NCBI GenBank assembly: GCA_903923905.1
Contig: CAIXZH010000061.1
Coordinates: 1-59,639, forward strand
From: an uncultured Bacteroidia bacterium
GTDB lineage: Bacteria > Bacteroidota > Bacteroidia > Bacteroidales > Prolixibacteraceae
Direction: 5' to 3'
DNA length: 59,639 nt
Positions 1 to 8,920 of the stretch are shown one piece after another. The notes beneath the pieces are model-generated. The model did no database searches and had not been told where the DNA came from. It saw only the letters and a program-made list of their open reading frames with translations. The position numbers and the translations under genes are program-made. Position 1 is the stretch's first letter. Every line of letters begins with the position of its first letter.

Positions 1-80
1 ATACACAAAGTTAGCCGATATTCATTTATTTAATTCTTTGTGAACCTTAGTGTTTTCGTGCCTTTGTGGCTGTGAAATAA
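1..80. repeat. Edge copy of a TTTGTG-rich intergenic repeat
   Basis: The stretch at about 37-75 repeats short units of the type CTTTGTG / CCTTAGTG / GCCTTTGTGG. Intergenic repeats of this flavour are common in Bacteroidetes genomes (general knowledge, not checked here). The complementary arm, if any, lies outside the window. No gene is visible in positions 1-142. Confidence 0.35.
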
Positions 81-142
81 GATCATTGCAATTTTCAACT
101 CAGATATAGAAGATAAAATTAAAATACATAAAAATAAGTACA

Positions 143-2548
143 ATGGACTTGTTCAAAAAAGTAATCAAATATTCTGTCGTTTTTGGGCTTATCTTGCTTA
201 TATCGCTATTGGCGGACTCGCTATTTTCGACAGTAAATGGAGCGGGAAAATTCAAAAATCAAAATGGCCGGAACGACTCCTGGGGTTTTGTCGGTGCCGG
301 AGGAGGTGGTGCCATGTTTAATCCGGCTGTTAGCCCTCACAATCCAAAAGATGCCTTTGTTAGCTGCGATATGGGCGGTTCCTTTGTAACCCATGATGGC
401 GGCGAGTCATGGCGGATGTTCAACCTTCATAGCATGGTTCAGTTTTATGTTTTCGACCCGAATAATTCCAATACGATATATACCAGTTCATTGGGATTGT
501 TTAAAAGTGTGGACAAAGGAAATACCTGGAAACTTATCTATCCCGATCCGTCGGAAATAAAGGGATTGGTATCCAAAGGAGATCATGCAGAAGAAGTGTT
601 GATAACAAGAGATGGTTCCGTTCGCAAGGTATTGGCTTTGGCTGTTGATCCAGCCAACTCGGCAAAACTGTATGCTGCCATTTCGATCAATAAATCAATT
701 TCATTTTATGTTTCCAATGATGGTGGAAAACACTGGAAAGCTGAAAGGGATTTGGATTCAGGAGTAAAAAGTATATTTATTGATCCTTCATCCCCCAAAG
801 ATAACCGCACCATTTATATTGCAGGGAACAAGGGAATTGCTCAAAAAGTGAACGGAAACTGGAATGTGAATAAGAACCCCAAAGATGTTTCAAGTCTGAC
901 GATGTTTTCAGGTGGTTTCGATCATAACAAAAAGAAACTGATCATTTATGCCATCTCAGGAAAATCTTACTTCGGTTCAGCAGAAGAGCGTTCAGGTATT
1001 TATTTTACCGAAAATGGAGGAATGACCTGGGAAAGCAGACAGGAAGGTCTTGTTGCCTTAAATAGCAAAGATGCTCCACTGCCTGAATGGCGTACAATCG
1101 CAACATGCGGGCTTCATCCTGAAATTGTATATGTTTCGTACAATAACCTGAAAGTGAACAATGATACAACTTGCATCGGAGTTGCCAAAAGCACTGATTT
1201 CGGGAAGACTTGGAGCCTTGTTTGGAAAGATGTTCAGACAAAGAATGGCTTTACCTCTTCTCCTAATTTTGGAAAAGACTGGATGAACGAGCGATATGGC
1301 CCGGGATGGGGCGAAAATCCATTTGGAATCGGAGTTTCACCGACCAATCCTGAAATATGTTTCGCTACCGATTTTGGCCGTACCATAAAAACCAATGATG
1401 GCGGCAAAACATGGGAACCAGCCTATTCCAGGAATATAAATAATAGGGGCTGGACTTCAACCGGATTGGAAGTAACCACTGGCTATACGATTGTTTTTGA
1501 TCCGTTCGACATAAACCATGTCTATATTCCTACTACTGATATTGGTCTGATGGAAAGTAAAGACGGAACCGCCACCTGGATGAGTGCCACAAAAGCCAAT
1601 GGAGTACCGCGTGAATGGGAAAACACCACATACTGGCTGACTTTCGATCCCGATGTTAAAGGAAAGGCATGGGCAGTGATGAGCGGATCACATGATTTAC
1701 CACGGCCAAAAATGTTCAGAAAGAAGGGAACTTCAGAATTTAAGGGTGGAATTCTGGAAACTGAGAACAGTGGAAAATCATGGAAACCTGTTAGTTCAGC
1801 TATTGGAGAAGCTGCTATGACCCATATTCTTATTGATCCAACAAGCAATAAATTCTCAAGAACCGTATACGCATGTGCATTTGGAAAAGGTGTTTATAAA
1901 TCAATGGATGGAGGGAAAACCTGGATTCAAAAAAACAAAGGAATTGCAGGACCGGAACCCTTTGCCTGGCAAATAACCCGACGGGAAACCGATGGGGCGT
2001 TGTTTCTGGTCATAAGCAGACGAAGTGAAGACGGAAGCATCGGCAATGACAAAGATGGAGCCCTTTACGAATCGGTCGATGGCGCTGAAAACTGGATCCG
2101 GATTTCACTTCCTGATGAAACGAATGCCCCATCCAGCATAGCCATTGATACGAACCATCCCAGACAGCTTGTATTAACTGCCTGGGGAAGAAAAACACAA
2201 GGTCAGTTTAATCCCGATATTGGCGGTGGAATCTTTCTCTCAGGTGATGAAGGGAAGACCTGGAAGCAGGTTCTTTCAAAAGATCAGCATATTGGTGCTG
2301 TTACTTTCGACAAAAGGAATGACAGGTTTTATGCCTGCGGGTTCGAAGGCTCGGCCTGGTATTCTGAAGATGGGGCAAAGAACTGGTTCCGCATTAAAGG
2401 TTACAATTTTAAGTGGGGACAGCGGGTCGAACCAGATCCACGTGATCCGGAAAAAATATTTGTGATCACTTTTGGGGGCGGTGTATGGTATGGGCCGGCC
2501 AAAGGGGATCCCTATGCACCGGAAGATATTATTACTCCTTTAAAATAG
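143..2548 (+). CDS. Secreted Asp-box (BNR) beta-propeller protein, GH74/sortilin-like
   Basis: An 801-residue protein with an N-terminal hydrophobic segment (about residues 8-30) that should act as a signal peptide or anchor. It carries about eleven Asp-box motifs of the form S/T-x-D-x-G-x-x-W, starting with THDGGESW at residues 83-90 and including SVDKGNTW, TNDGGKTW, SMDGGKTW and SEDGAKNW. Repeats like these build the seven-bladed propellers of sialidases, GH74 xyloglucanases and Vps10/sortilin proteins; the length and long spacing between motifs fit GH74-like proteins better than sialidases. No catalytic residue can be assigned by eye, so it may bind rather than cut glycans. It opens the long plus-strand catabolic series, 61 bp before the ROK gene. 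Confidence 0.8.
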   Translation: MDLFKKVIKYSVVFGLILLISLLADSLFSTVNGAGKFKNQNGRNDSWGFVGAGGGGAMFNPAVSPHNPKDAFVSCDMGGSFVTHDGGESWRMFNLHSMVQFYVFDPNNSNTIYTSSLGLFKSVDKGNTWKLIYPDPSEIKGLVSKGDHAEEVLITRDGSVRKVLALAVDPANSAKLYAAISINKSISFYVSNDGGKHWKAERDLDSGVKSIFIDPSSPKDNRTIYIAGNKGIAQKVNGNWNVNKNPKDVSSLTMFSGGFDHNKKKLIIYAISGKSYFGSAEERSGIYFTENGGMTWESRQEGLVALNSKDAPLPEWRTIATCGLHPEIVYVSYNNLKVNNDTTCIGVAKSTDFGKTWSLVWKDVQTKNGFTSSPNFGKDWMNERYGPGWGENPFGIGVSPTNPEICFATDFGRTIKTNDGGKTWEPAYSRNINNRGWTSTGLEVTTGYTIVFDPFDINHVYIPTTDIGLMESKDGTATWMSATKANGVPREWENTTYWLTFDPDVKGKAWAVMSGSHDLPRPKMFRKKGTSEFKGGILETENSGKSWKPVSSAIGEAAMTHILIDPTSNKFSRTVYACAFGKGVYKSMDGGKTWIQKNKGIAGPEPFAWQITRRETDGALFLVISRRSEDGSIGNDKDGALYESVDGAENWIRISLPDETNAPSSIAIDTNHPRQLVLTAWGRKTQGQFNPDIGGGIFLSGDEGKTWKQVLSKDQHIGAVTFDKRNDRFYACGFEGSAWYSEDGAKNWFRIKGYNFKWGQRVEPDPRDPEKIFVITFGGGVWYGPAKGDPYAPEDIITPLK

Positions 2549-2609
2549 GACATTATATCTGTCGAATTACTTAGCTTTATGGCTGAAAATTAACCAACAA
2601 AATCGCACC

Positions 2610-3503
2610 ATGTCAAATATTGTAATAGGAATCGATCTGGGAGGAACGCGAATAAAGGCAGTAGCTACTGATGATTGTGGCAATATTCTGCATCAGTATT
2701 ACCAACCTACCAATGACGGTTATGATGCGATCTGGAAAAAAGCCATTTCCACAGCTGTTGACGAAATTCAAGGTAAACTCAAGTGCCGTGCCAGCTTATT
2801 TGGAATTTCGGCACCTGGCTTACCCGATGCCACTAATTCTGCTATTGCTTTTATGCCTGGTAGGTTATACGGGTTAGAAAATTTTGACTGGACAGAGTTT
2901 CTGAAAACTAAAACCTTTGTGCTTAATGATGCGGTTTCGGCTTTAATGGCTGAAGCAAGGTTTGGCGCTGCAAAAAACAAATCAAATGTGATCATGCTCA
3001 CCTTGGGAACCGGTGTTGGCGGAGCAATTCTCATTCATGGCAAACCCTACCAGGGCTCTTTTCATAAAGCCGGACATATCGGTCATATGGTCATAGACAG
3101 CGAAGGTGACCCGGATATCATCGGGATGCCTGGCAGCCTGGAAGATGCCATTGGGAATTGCTCTATTGAGAAAAGAACCGCAGGAAAATTTACATCTACC
3201 GAACAACTACTTGTGGCTTACCGGAATGGAGATGAATTTGCCGCCAAGGTATGGCTGACATCAGTCAGAAAATTGGCTATAGCCCTTGCAACGCTAACGA
3301 ACATCCTGTCACCGGAAATGATTATTCTTGGTGGCGGGATTACAGAAGCCGGAAAAGATTTATTCGATCCCCTGGAAAAATATATGGAAAACTTTGAATG
3401 GCGTACAGAGGGTAATAAAGCAGAAATAGTGAAGGCTCAGTATGGTGATTTGTCAGGAGCGGTCGGAGCCGCATGTTTTGCGAGGGAGGCTTTTAATGAT
3501 TAA
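2610..3503 (+). CDS. ROK-family sugar kinase or regulator
   Basis: A 297-residue protein of normal length for a ROK sugar kinase, which phosphorylates hexoses or N-acetylhexosamines with ATP in the cytoplasm. The phosphate-binding DLGGT is at residues 9-13, the probable catalytic Asp is in the ND pair at 106-107, and the second phosphate loop TLGTGVGG is at 131-138. It lacks a helix-turn-helix domain, so it is an enzyme rather than a NagC/Mlc-type repressor. Odd point: the zinc-binding CxCGxxGCxE motif usual after the GHIGH segment (156-160) is absent; the equivalent stretch reads GMPGSLEDA. The stop overlaps the start of the DUF5009 gene, so the two are probably translationally coupled. Confidence 0.85.
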   Translation: MSNIVIGIDLGGTRIKAVATDDCGNILHQYYQPTNDGYDAIWKKAISTAVDEIQGKLKCRASLFGISAPGLPDATNSAIAFMPGRLYGLENFDWTEFLKTKTFVLNDAVSALMAEARFGAAKNKSNVIMLTLGTGVGGAILIHGKPYQGSFHKAGHIGHMVIDSEGDPDIIGMPGSLEDAIGNCSIEKRTAGKFTSTEQLLVAYRNGDEFAAKVWLTSVRKLAIALATLTNILSPEMIILGGGITEAGKDLFDPLEKYMENFEWRTEGNKAEIVKAQYGDLSGAVGAACFAREAFND

Positions 3504-4683
3504 TAAAATATCAAATTTCAATATGACAAATATAATACCTGCCTTGGATAATAAGACCAGACTTCTTTCAATTGATGCCCTTCGTGGTTTTGATATGTTC
3601 TGGATAATTGGAGGTGGAACCTTAATTGAAGTACTTTCAAAATGTTTCCCTTCCGGCTTCCTTCAGTCGCTGGCAGCCCAGATGGAGCATGTTCCATGGA
3701 TCGGATTTCATTTTGAAGATCTGATATTTCCTTTGTTTATGTTTATTTCAGGTGCCACCATTCCAATCGCACTGCTTCCAAAATTGGGGAAAGGTAATCC
3801 GAAACGGGATCTGGTCATTAAAGTCACCAGAAGAATGGTCCTATTGATAATATTAGGTATAATTTATAACGGAACCATGCGGAATGGATTTGCCAACGCC
3901 CGTTACGTGAGTGTTCTCGCACAGATTGGGGTCTCCTATTTTATCGCTTCAATAATTTTAATTTATACAAATTCGTTAAAAACCCGTTTATATTGGTTGT
4001 CAGGAATTCTGGCGGGATATGCTATTGTTCAGTTACTGATACCAGTCCCGGGAATTGGAGCCGGCGTTCTGACTCCCGAGGGATGCATTAATGGTTATGT
4101 CGACCGGTTATTCCTACCTGGCAGACTGGCTTATGGTCATGATGGAATGCTCCCATCATCTGGTAACGGGTTTTACGATGCTCTTGGTATCCTTTCCATA
4201 TTGTCGGCAACAGGAATTACCCTAATGGGATATTTTGCCGGTCAGATATTGATTCAGAAAAATTCAGCACCAAGGAAAAAATTTGTCACATTAGTCTCTG
4301 CGGGAACCGGACTTATTCTTCTTGCACTTTGTATATGCCCATTCTATCCGATAATAAAAAATTGTTGGACAACCACTTATAACTTATTGACTGGGGGAAT
4401 AAGTTTTCTTTTAATTGCCCTGTTTTATTTAATCATCGATGTCTGGGAGTTTAAAAAATGGACCTTTTTTTTCAGGGTTATTGGAATGAATTCTATTTTC
4501 ATTTATCTGGTCGTTGTTGGTAATCTGGTCGATGTGAATTCAACGACACTTTCATTGGTTGGGTGGATTTCCGGTAGCCTAAGCCAAAATGGAGGACAAC
4601 TGGTACTAACACTTGGTGACATTACACTTGCATGGCTATTACTCTATTTTATGTATAGAAAAAACATTTTTATTAAGGTTTAG
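3496..4683 (+). CDS. DUF5009 / HGSNAT-like membrane acyltransferase
   Basis: A 395-residue polytopic membrane protein with many hydrophobic segments and the N-terminal hallmark RLLSIDALRGFDMFWI of the DUF5009 / heparan-alpha-glucosaminide N-acetyltransferase-like family. Family members are thought to move an acetyl group across the membrane onto amino sugars; that activity is inferred here. I chose ATG 3496 rather than an upstream GTG at 3442 because a GGGAGG motif lies about 6 bp before it and because it overlaps the ROK stop codon by 8 bp, a classic coupled arrangement. It may acetylate or deacetylate sugars handled by the neighbouring kinase and hydrolases. Confidence 0.8.
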   Translation: MINKISNFNMTNIIPALDNKTRLLSIDALRGFDMFWIIGGGTLIEVLSKCFPSGFLQSLAAQMEHVPWIGFHFEDLIFPLFMFISGATIPIALLPKLGKGNPKRDLVIKVTRRMVLLIILGIIYNGTMRNGFANARYVSVLAQIGVSYFIASIILIYTNSLKTRLYWLSGILAGYAIVQLLIPVPGIGAGVLTPEGCINGYVDRLFLPGRLAYGHDGMLPSSGNGFYDALGILSILSATGITLMGYFAGQILIQKNSAPRKKFVTLVSAGTGLILLALCICPFYPIIKNCWTTTYNLLTGGISFLLIALFYLIIDVWEFKKWTFFFRVIGMNSIFIYLVVVGNLVDVNSTTLSLVGWISGSLSQNGGQLVLTLGDITLAWLLLYFMYRKNIFIKV

Positions 4684-5068
4684 CCACGGATCAAAATCAA
4701 CGATTGATCGATTCTAAATAAGGACATTGCGGTGCTCTGCACCTTACTAAAATATGATTAACGATACTTCTACAAATATTTTGCAGCTCTGCTGTATTGC
4801 ATTTGTAACAAAAGGTGCAGAGCACCGAAATATTTGATTAAAATGGCTCTATATCGAATCGTATGCGTATTTCATTTTATTGTCATTGTGCCACGAAGTG
4901 GCTAAATCTGAATAACCGCGGGTGTTAAACCACGGTTATTAAAATATCACCCTTTCAGTGCGATGAAAAGAGATTCTCCAGGACTGGGATTATTATTTTA
5001 TTTGAGTTACACACATCAAGCGTCATAGAGCCTTTAAAATTAACATAACACATAAATATCAAATCCGT
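4684..5068. repeat. Gene-free gap with several palindromic repeats
   Basis: No convincing ORF lies here. A 16-bp perfect inverted repeat, CGGTGCTCTGCACCTT at 4730-4745 and its complement at 4812-4827, encloses 66 bp; each arm is itself a small hairpin (GGTGC-TCT-GCACC). A second hairpin GCCAC-GAA-GTGGC lies near 4890-4902, and AATAACCG at 4911-4918 pairs with CGGTTATT at 4933-4940. These look like remnants of repetitive extragenic palindromes. The gap also breaks the gene series, so a promoter for the DUF4832 gene may sit in its last 100 bp, though I see no strong box. Confidence 0.6.
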
Positions 5069-6556
5069 ATGAATAATAAATTAATGTCATTGTATTTAGT
5101 CACTTTCCTTCTTGGCATCATTACGCTGCAAGCCCAGGAAAAGCCTGTACTAATTAAGATAAGGCCAAAGGAAATTCAGGATGTTCTCACTAATCCTGGG
5201 ATTGGGTTCACAACTTTTCAGCGGTTTAACGGCGATTCCTTAAATTCGGGGGATCGTTGGACCGAAGGATTACCCATTGTTTATCAAAAGTTTGAAGGTG
5301 ATCTCACTAATAAAAACTATCCGCAAACTACCATTGCCTATTTCAGGGTTGACTGGTCGTTTATGGAACCCGAAATGGACCAATATAACTGGCCCATGAT
5401 TGATAAGGCCTTGCGGACAGCTGCAGAACGGGGACAAACTTTAATGCTTCGGATAGCCCCTTTCGAGGAGGGTGTAAAGGATGTTCCTGCCTGGTACAGG
5501 ACCCTGGTTGGTAAAGAAAAGAAAGGGCCCTCTTTCAAATGGAGGATCGATCCCGAAGACCCGACCTATGTGAAGTATTTCGGGGGTCTTATAAAAGCCT
5601 TGGGAGAACGTTATGATGGCCACCCCGACCTCGAGTCTGTTGATGTTTCCATTGTGGGATTTTGGGGAGAAGGGGATGGATCTCATTTATTGTCAGATCA
5701 TACCCGGTTGGCTTTGCTGAACTGCTATCTGGATAATTTCAAAAAGACGCCGCTCACTTTTCAACCGCTAAACGGTGATGCTCCTGACCCCGGGGTTTTG
5801 GTGAAGGGTACTCCGATTACCGCTTCATGGCCCGATGGCCGGAATAATGGTACCGGACCGCAAATGCGTTACCTGGGCTACCGGATGGATTGTCTTGGTG
5901 ACATGACTACCGATCTCTGGCCTGAAAAGCACTGGAGCCACATGACCGATATTTATCCAAGAGACATTGTTAAAAGCGGTATGAGTGAGGTTTGGAAAAA
6001 GTCGCCGGTGACCATGGAAATATGTTACACGTTTCTTCATTGGCTCGAAACATTGAAATACGATGAAAAAACAGTGAATTACATTTTTGGGGAAGCCCTA
6101 AAATGGCATATAACTTCATTCAATGCCAAAAGTTCGGCGGTCCCTGAAGTGTGGAGTCCGTTGGTGGACAAATGGCTGAACAGAATGGGATATCGATTCG
6201 TTCTTCGTAAATTTGAATATCCTTCGTTTGTAATCCGCCAGGGTCAATTGTCGTTTACTTCATTGTGGGAAAATTTGGGGGTAGCGCCTATTTACAAGGA
6301 TTATAAATTTGCTATCCGATTAAAGAATTCACAAAAAACCCAAATACTAAGCACGAGTGCAGATTTACGCACCTGGTTACCGGGTGATATCGTGCACGAT
6401 GAGAACCTTTATATTCCTTATGATATGCCTTTAGGAACTTACCGTCTGGAAATCGCAATTGTATCTCCTGTCACTTTTGAGCCACGTATTAAACTCGCCA
6501 TTTCAGGAAAAACTGAAGATGGCTGGTATTCTATGGGTGATATCGAGGTCAAATAG
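5069..6556 (+). CDS. Secreted DUF4832-family protein, glycosidase-like TIM barrel
   Basis: A 495-residue protein with a signal peptide (about residues 1-22, ending ITLQAQ). The N-terminal two thirds read like a TIM-barrel glycoside hydrolase: LTNPGIGFTTFQRF near residue 41, a GQTLMLRIAPF strand, and VDVSIVGFWGEGDG, where the Glu is a plausible acid/base. The C-terminal part, from about residue 390, is beta-rich with the LWENLGVAPIYKDYKF pattern typical of DUF4832. Members occur in polysaccharide-degrading loci but are not biochemically assigned, so the substrate is unknown. It stands alone after a 385-bp gap and is followed by a GNAT gene. Confidence 0.75.
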   Translation: MNNKLMSLYLVTFLLGIITLQAQEKPVLIKIRPKEIQDVLTNPGIGFTTFQRFNGDSLNSGDRWTEGLPIVYQKFEGDLTNKNYPQTTIAYFRVDWSFMEPEMDQYNWPMIDKALRTAAERGQTLMLRIAPFEEGVKDVPAWYRTLVGKEKKGPSFKWRIDPEDPTYVKYFGGLIKALGERYDGHPDLESVDVSIVGFWGEGDGSHLLSDHTRLALLNCYLDNFKKTPLTFQPLNGDAPDPGVLVKGTPITASWPDGRNNGTGPQMRYLGYRMDCLGDMTTDLWPEKHWSHMTDIYPRDIVKSGMSEVWKKSPVTMEICYTFLHWLETLKYDEKTVNYIFGEALKWHITSFNAKSSAVPEVWSPLVDKWLNRMGYRFVLRKFEYPSFVIRQGQLSFTSLWENLGVAPIYKDYKFAIRLKNSQKTQILSTSADLRTWLPGDIVHDENLYIPYDMPLGTYRLEIAIVSPVTFEPRIKLAISGKTEDGWYSMGDIEVK

Positions 6557-6645
6557 AATGAATAATTAACCTTCGTAAAAAAATATTAATGATGACTTCG
6601 GTACACCGGTCCGTTCCGATGTCTTGAATAGTAAAAATAAAAACA

Positions 6646-7044
6646 ATGGAAATCATCTACAAATCAGGCATTACGCCGGAAACCGATTCAATTATAGAGG
6701 TATACAACAGTTCAGGGCTGAACAGGCCTACAAGCGACAGGGATCGGATTGTAGAAATGTATGCTAATTCAAATTTGGTGGTCACTGCATGGGTGAATGA
6801 CCAGCTTGTTGGGATTGCCCGTTCACTAACCGACTTTTGTTACTGCTGTTACTTGTCCGATTTAGCTGTAAGAAAAGATTACCAGAAACATGGGATTGGT
6901 AAGCAACTAATTAATCTCACACGTGAAAAAATTGGTCCTAAAACAACCCTTTTGCTTCTGTCGGCACCCTCTGCAATGGAATATTACCCCAAAATCGGAT
7001 TCCGTAAAGTGGAGAATGGGTTTATAATAGACCGGACACAATAA
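6646..7044 (+). CDS. GNAT-family N-acetyltransferase
   Basis: A 132-residue single-domain GNAT. The acetyl-CoA-binding motif A is seen as LAVRKDYQKHGIGKQLI around residues 73-89 (Q-K-H-G-I-G loop), followed by the LLLLSAPSAMEYYPKIGF segment that ends most GNATs of the YitI/ElaA-like type. Size and motifs are normal for a small-molecule or peptide N-acetyltransferase; the acceptor cannot be told from sequence. It lies in the same direction as the catabolic genes but has 89 bp upstream and 58 bp downstream, so it could be a passenger rather than part of the pathway. Confidence 0.85.
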   Translation: MEIIYKSGITPETDSIIEVYNSSGLNRPTSDRDRIVEMYANSNLVVTAWVNDQLVGIARSLTDFCYCCYLSDLAVRKDYQKHGIGKQLINLTREKIGPKTTLLLLSAPSAMEYYPKIGFRKVENGFIIDRTQ

Positions 7045-7102
7045 ATAATTTGGATCAAATCCTTAATAGTCTGAAATTAAACTCTTAATCACTAAGCATC
7101 AT

Positions 7103-8107
7103 ATGAAATTAGCACCCCGGAATTGGCCACTAGGAAAAATATTTCTTCTCTTTGTTGTGCTGATTCAATGTTCCAAGGATCACAAAAATCAGGTTGTAAC
7201 ACCTGTTAGTGATAAGACCTGCATTGTCACAGATATCTCAAAACTGGAACAGATTCAAATCTTTCCGGTCAGCAATCCCATTAACCAGAACATTTCTTTA
7301 GCTCAGGTAGATCCTCGTTCTGACGCGATTATGAGTGTTATCGGAACACCGGGAATCCATCCCGATTTCGGTACCGGACAAATTGGTATTCCGTTCATTT
7401 TGGTCTGTAAAACACAATCCAAAATCCCGGTTTTATTCCGTGCAAATAGCTACGACGGTAATTATGGCAGTGAGAGCGATCCGGGTCCTTATCCTGTCCC
7501 GCTTACAGCACCTATTGAAGGAGGAGGAGCAGCCGGAGGCGACAACCACGTTCTTGCCGTTGACGTAGATAATCAGATTTTGTATGAAATGTATAATGCA
7601 AGTGTTGGCGTAAACCAGTGGGAAGCATCCAGCGGTACAATCTGGAATTTAAAAATAAATTCAACTCGGACGGTGGGCTGGACTTCATGTGATGCTGCCG
7701 GACTGCCGATATTCCCGTTGCTGGTCCGATATGATGAGGTACTCAAAGGTGCTGTAAATCATGCTATCCGGTTTACCCTGACAAAAGCAAAAGCGATGCT
7801 GGCTTTCACTGCCCCTGCAAGCCATTTCAGTTCGGGGTCAAACACCAATCTAAATGCTCCGACACCGATGGGTCTTCGTATTCGCCTAAAAGCTGGTTTT
7901 GATATCAGTTCATTTTCACCCACTAATCAGGTAATTCTTACTGCCATGAAGAATTACGGACTTATCCTTGCCGACATTGGATCTGATCTATTTATTTCGG
8001 GCGCTCCCGATGACCATTGGAACAATGATGATCTACACAATTTGTTATCTGTGAAAGCCACCGATTTTGAGGTTGTTAAAATGGGGGAAATTCTAACAGC
8101 GTATTAA
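7103..8107 (+). CDS. Secreted or lipid-anchored protein of unknown function
   Basis: A 334-residue protein with an N-terminal hydrophobic stretch followed by Cys23 (context VVLIQC-SKD), a loose lipoprotein signal. The body has strong local signatures: VGWTSCDAAGLPIFP, LVRYDEVLKGAVNHAIRFT, PMGLRIRLKAGFDISSF, and a C-terminal GLILADIGSDLFISGAPDDHW. I recognise these as a widespread extracellular family in soil bacteria without an assigned function. It is probably a beta-rich domain exposed on the surface or in the periplasm. Only 2 bp separate it from the creatininase-family gene, so the two are likely co-transcribed and may act on the same substrate. Confidence 0.65.
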   Translation: MKLAPRNWPLGKIFLLFVVLIQCSKDHKNQVVTPVSDKTCIVTDISKLEQIQIFPVSNPINQNISLAQVDPRSDAIMSVIGTPGIHPDFGTGQIGIPFILVCKTQSKIPVLFRANSYDGNYGSESDPGPYPVPLTAPIEGGGAAGGDNHVLAVDVDNQILYEMYNASVGVNQWEASSGTIWNLKINSTRTVGWTSCDAAGLPIFPLLVRYDEVLKGAVNHAIRFTLTKAKAMLAFTAPASHFSSGSNTNLNAPTPMGLRIRLKAGFDISSFSPTNQVILTAMKNYGLILADIGSDLFISGAPDDHWNNDDLHNLLSVKATDFEVVKMGEILTAY

Positions 8108-8109
8108 TA

Positions 8110-8898
8110 ATGAATGAGAAAATGAATGTTAAGCATAAGGTTTTATATGCGGAATTAACCCCGGCAGAATTCCGGACACGATTAGCCGAAGCTCCCATTG
8201 CTTACCTTCCGCTGGGTACCCTTGAATATCATGGTGAGCATATGCCGCTGGGATCGGATGGGATTCAGCCCCTGGAATTCTTTAAGGAAATCGCGGCAGA
8301 AGCTGGTGGCATTGTACTCCCTCCCCTGTTTCTCGGACCTGACAGGGTTGAGATCATTTTGGGTGCTGAATATTATGGAAAGGATAACGGGAATCATAAA
8401 AGTCTTGAAAAACAGCAATATGAGCCTCAGATTCTGACCGGAAGCGCCTACTGGATTTCGGAGGAACTCTTCATTTTAATTATGAAGGGAATCTTAAAAC
8501 AACTGAAAAGACAGGGATTTAAAATTCTTGTTGCCCATGGACACGGGCCATCCACCAGAACTGTGATAAATTATACATCACAATGGGAAGCTGAGTTTGG
8601 AATTAAATTATTTAATCTCTGGAGTTCAGAGAATGATGATTGGAACGGATTTATGTCCGACCATGGTGCTATGCTCGAAACTTCGGTGGTTATGAAATAT
8701 CGGCCAGAACTGGTGCATATGGAGAACCTGTCTCAAAAATCTGATTGCTGGCCTGTAGGCATCCGCGGTTATGATCCGCGTATCCATGCCAGTGCCGAAA
8801 AAGGGGACGAAATCGTTAAAATTCAAAAACAACGAATTGTTGATAAATTGATAACTGCCCTGAATAAGCTCAATTGTCCCAATTTGGGAAGAATTTAA
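8110..8898 (+). CDS. Creatininase-family amidohydrolase
   Basis: A 262-residue protein with the creatininase fold signature LPLGTLEYHGEHMPLGSD (residues 33-50), giving the metal ligands Glu39, His41 and Asp50, then VAHGHGPST (about residues 138-146) with a further His and a SDHGAMLETS segment with a Glu. Family members hydrolyse cyclic amides or act on N-formyl and related groups (creatinine, FAPy nucleotides, mycofactocin peptide). The substrate here is open; the neighbourhood suggests an amide-bearing sugar derivative, which is inference. An alternative start is ATG 8122. No signal peptide is visible, so it is cytoplasmic. Confidence 0.85.
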   Translation: MNEKMNVKHKVLYAELTPAEFRTRLAEAPIAYLPLGTLEYHGEHMPLGSDGIQPLEFFKEIAAEAGGIVLPPLFLGPDRVEIILGAEYYGKDNGNHKSLEKQQYEPQILTGSAYWISEELFILIMKGILKQLKRQGFKILVAHGHGPSTRTVINYTSQWEAEFGIKLFNLWSSENDDWNGFMSDHGAMLETSVVMKYRPELVHMENLSQKSDCWPVGIRGYDPRIHASAEKGDEIVKIQKQRIVDKLITALNKLNCPNLGRI

Positions 8899-8920
8899 TA
8901 TAAAAATTAAATCTATCAAT

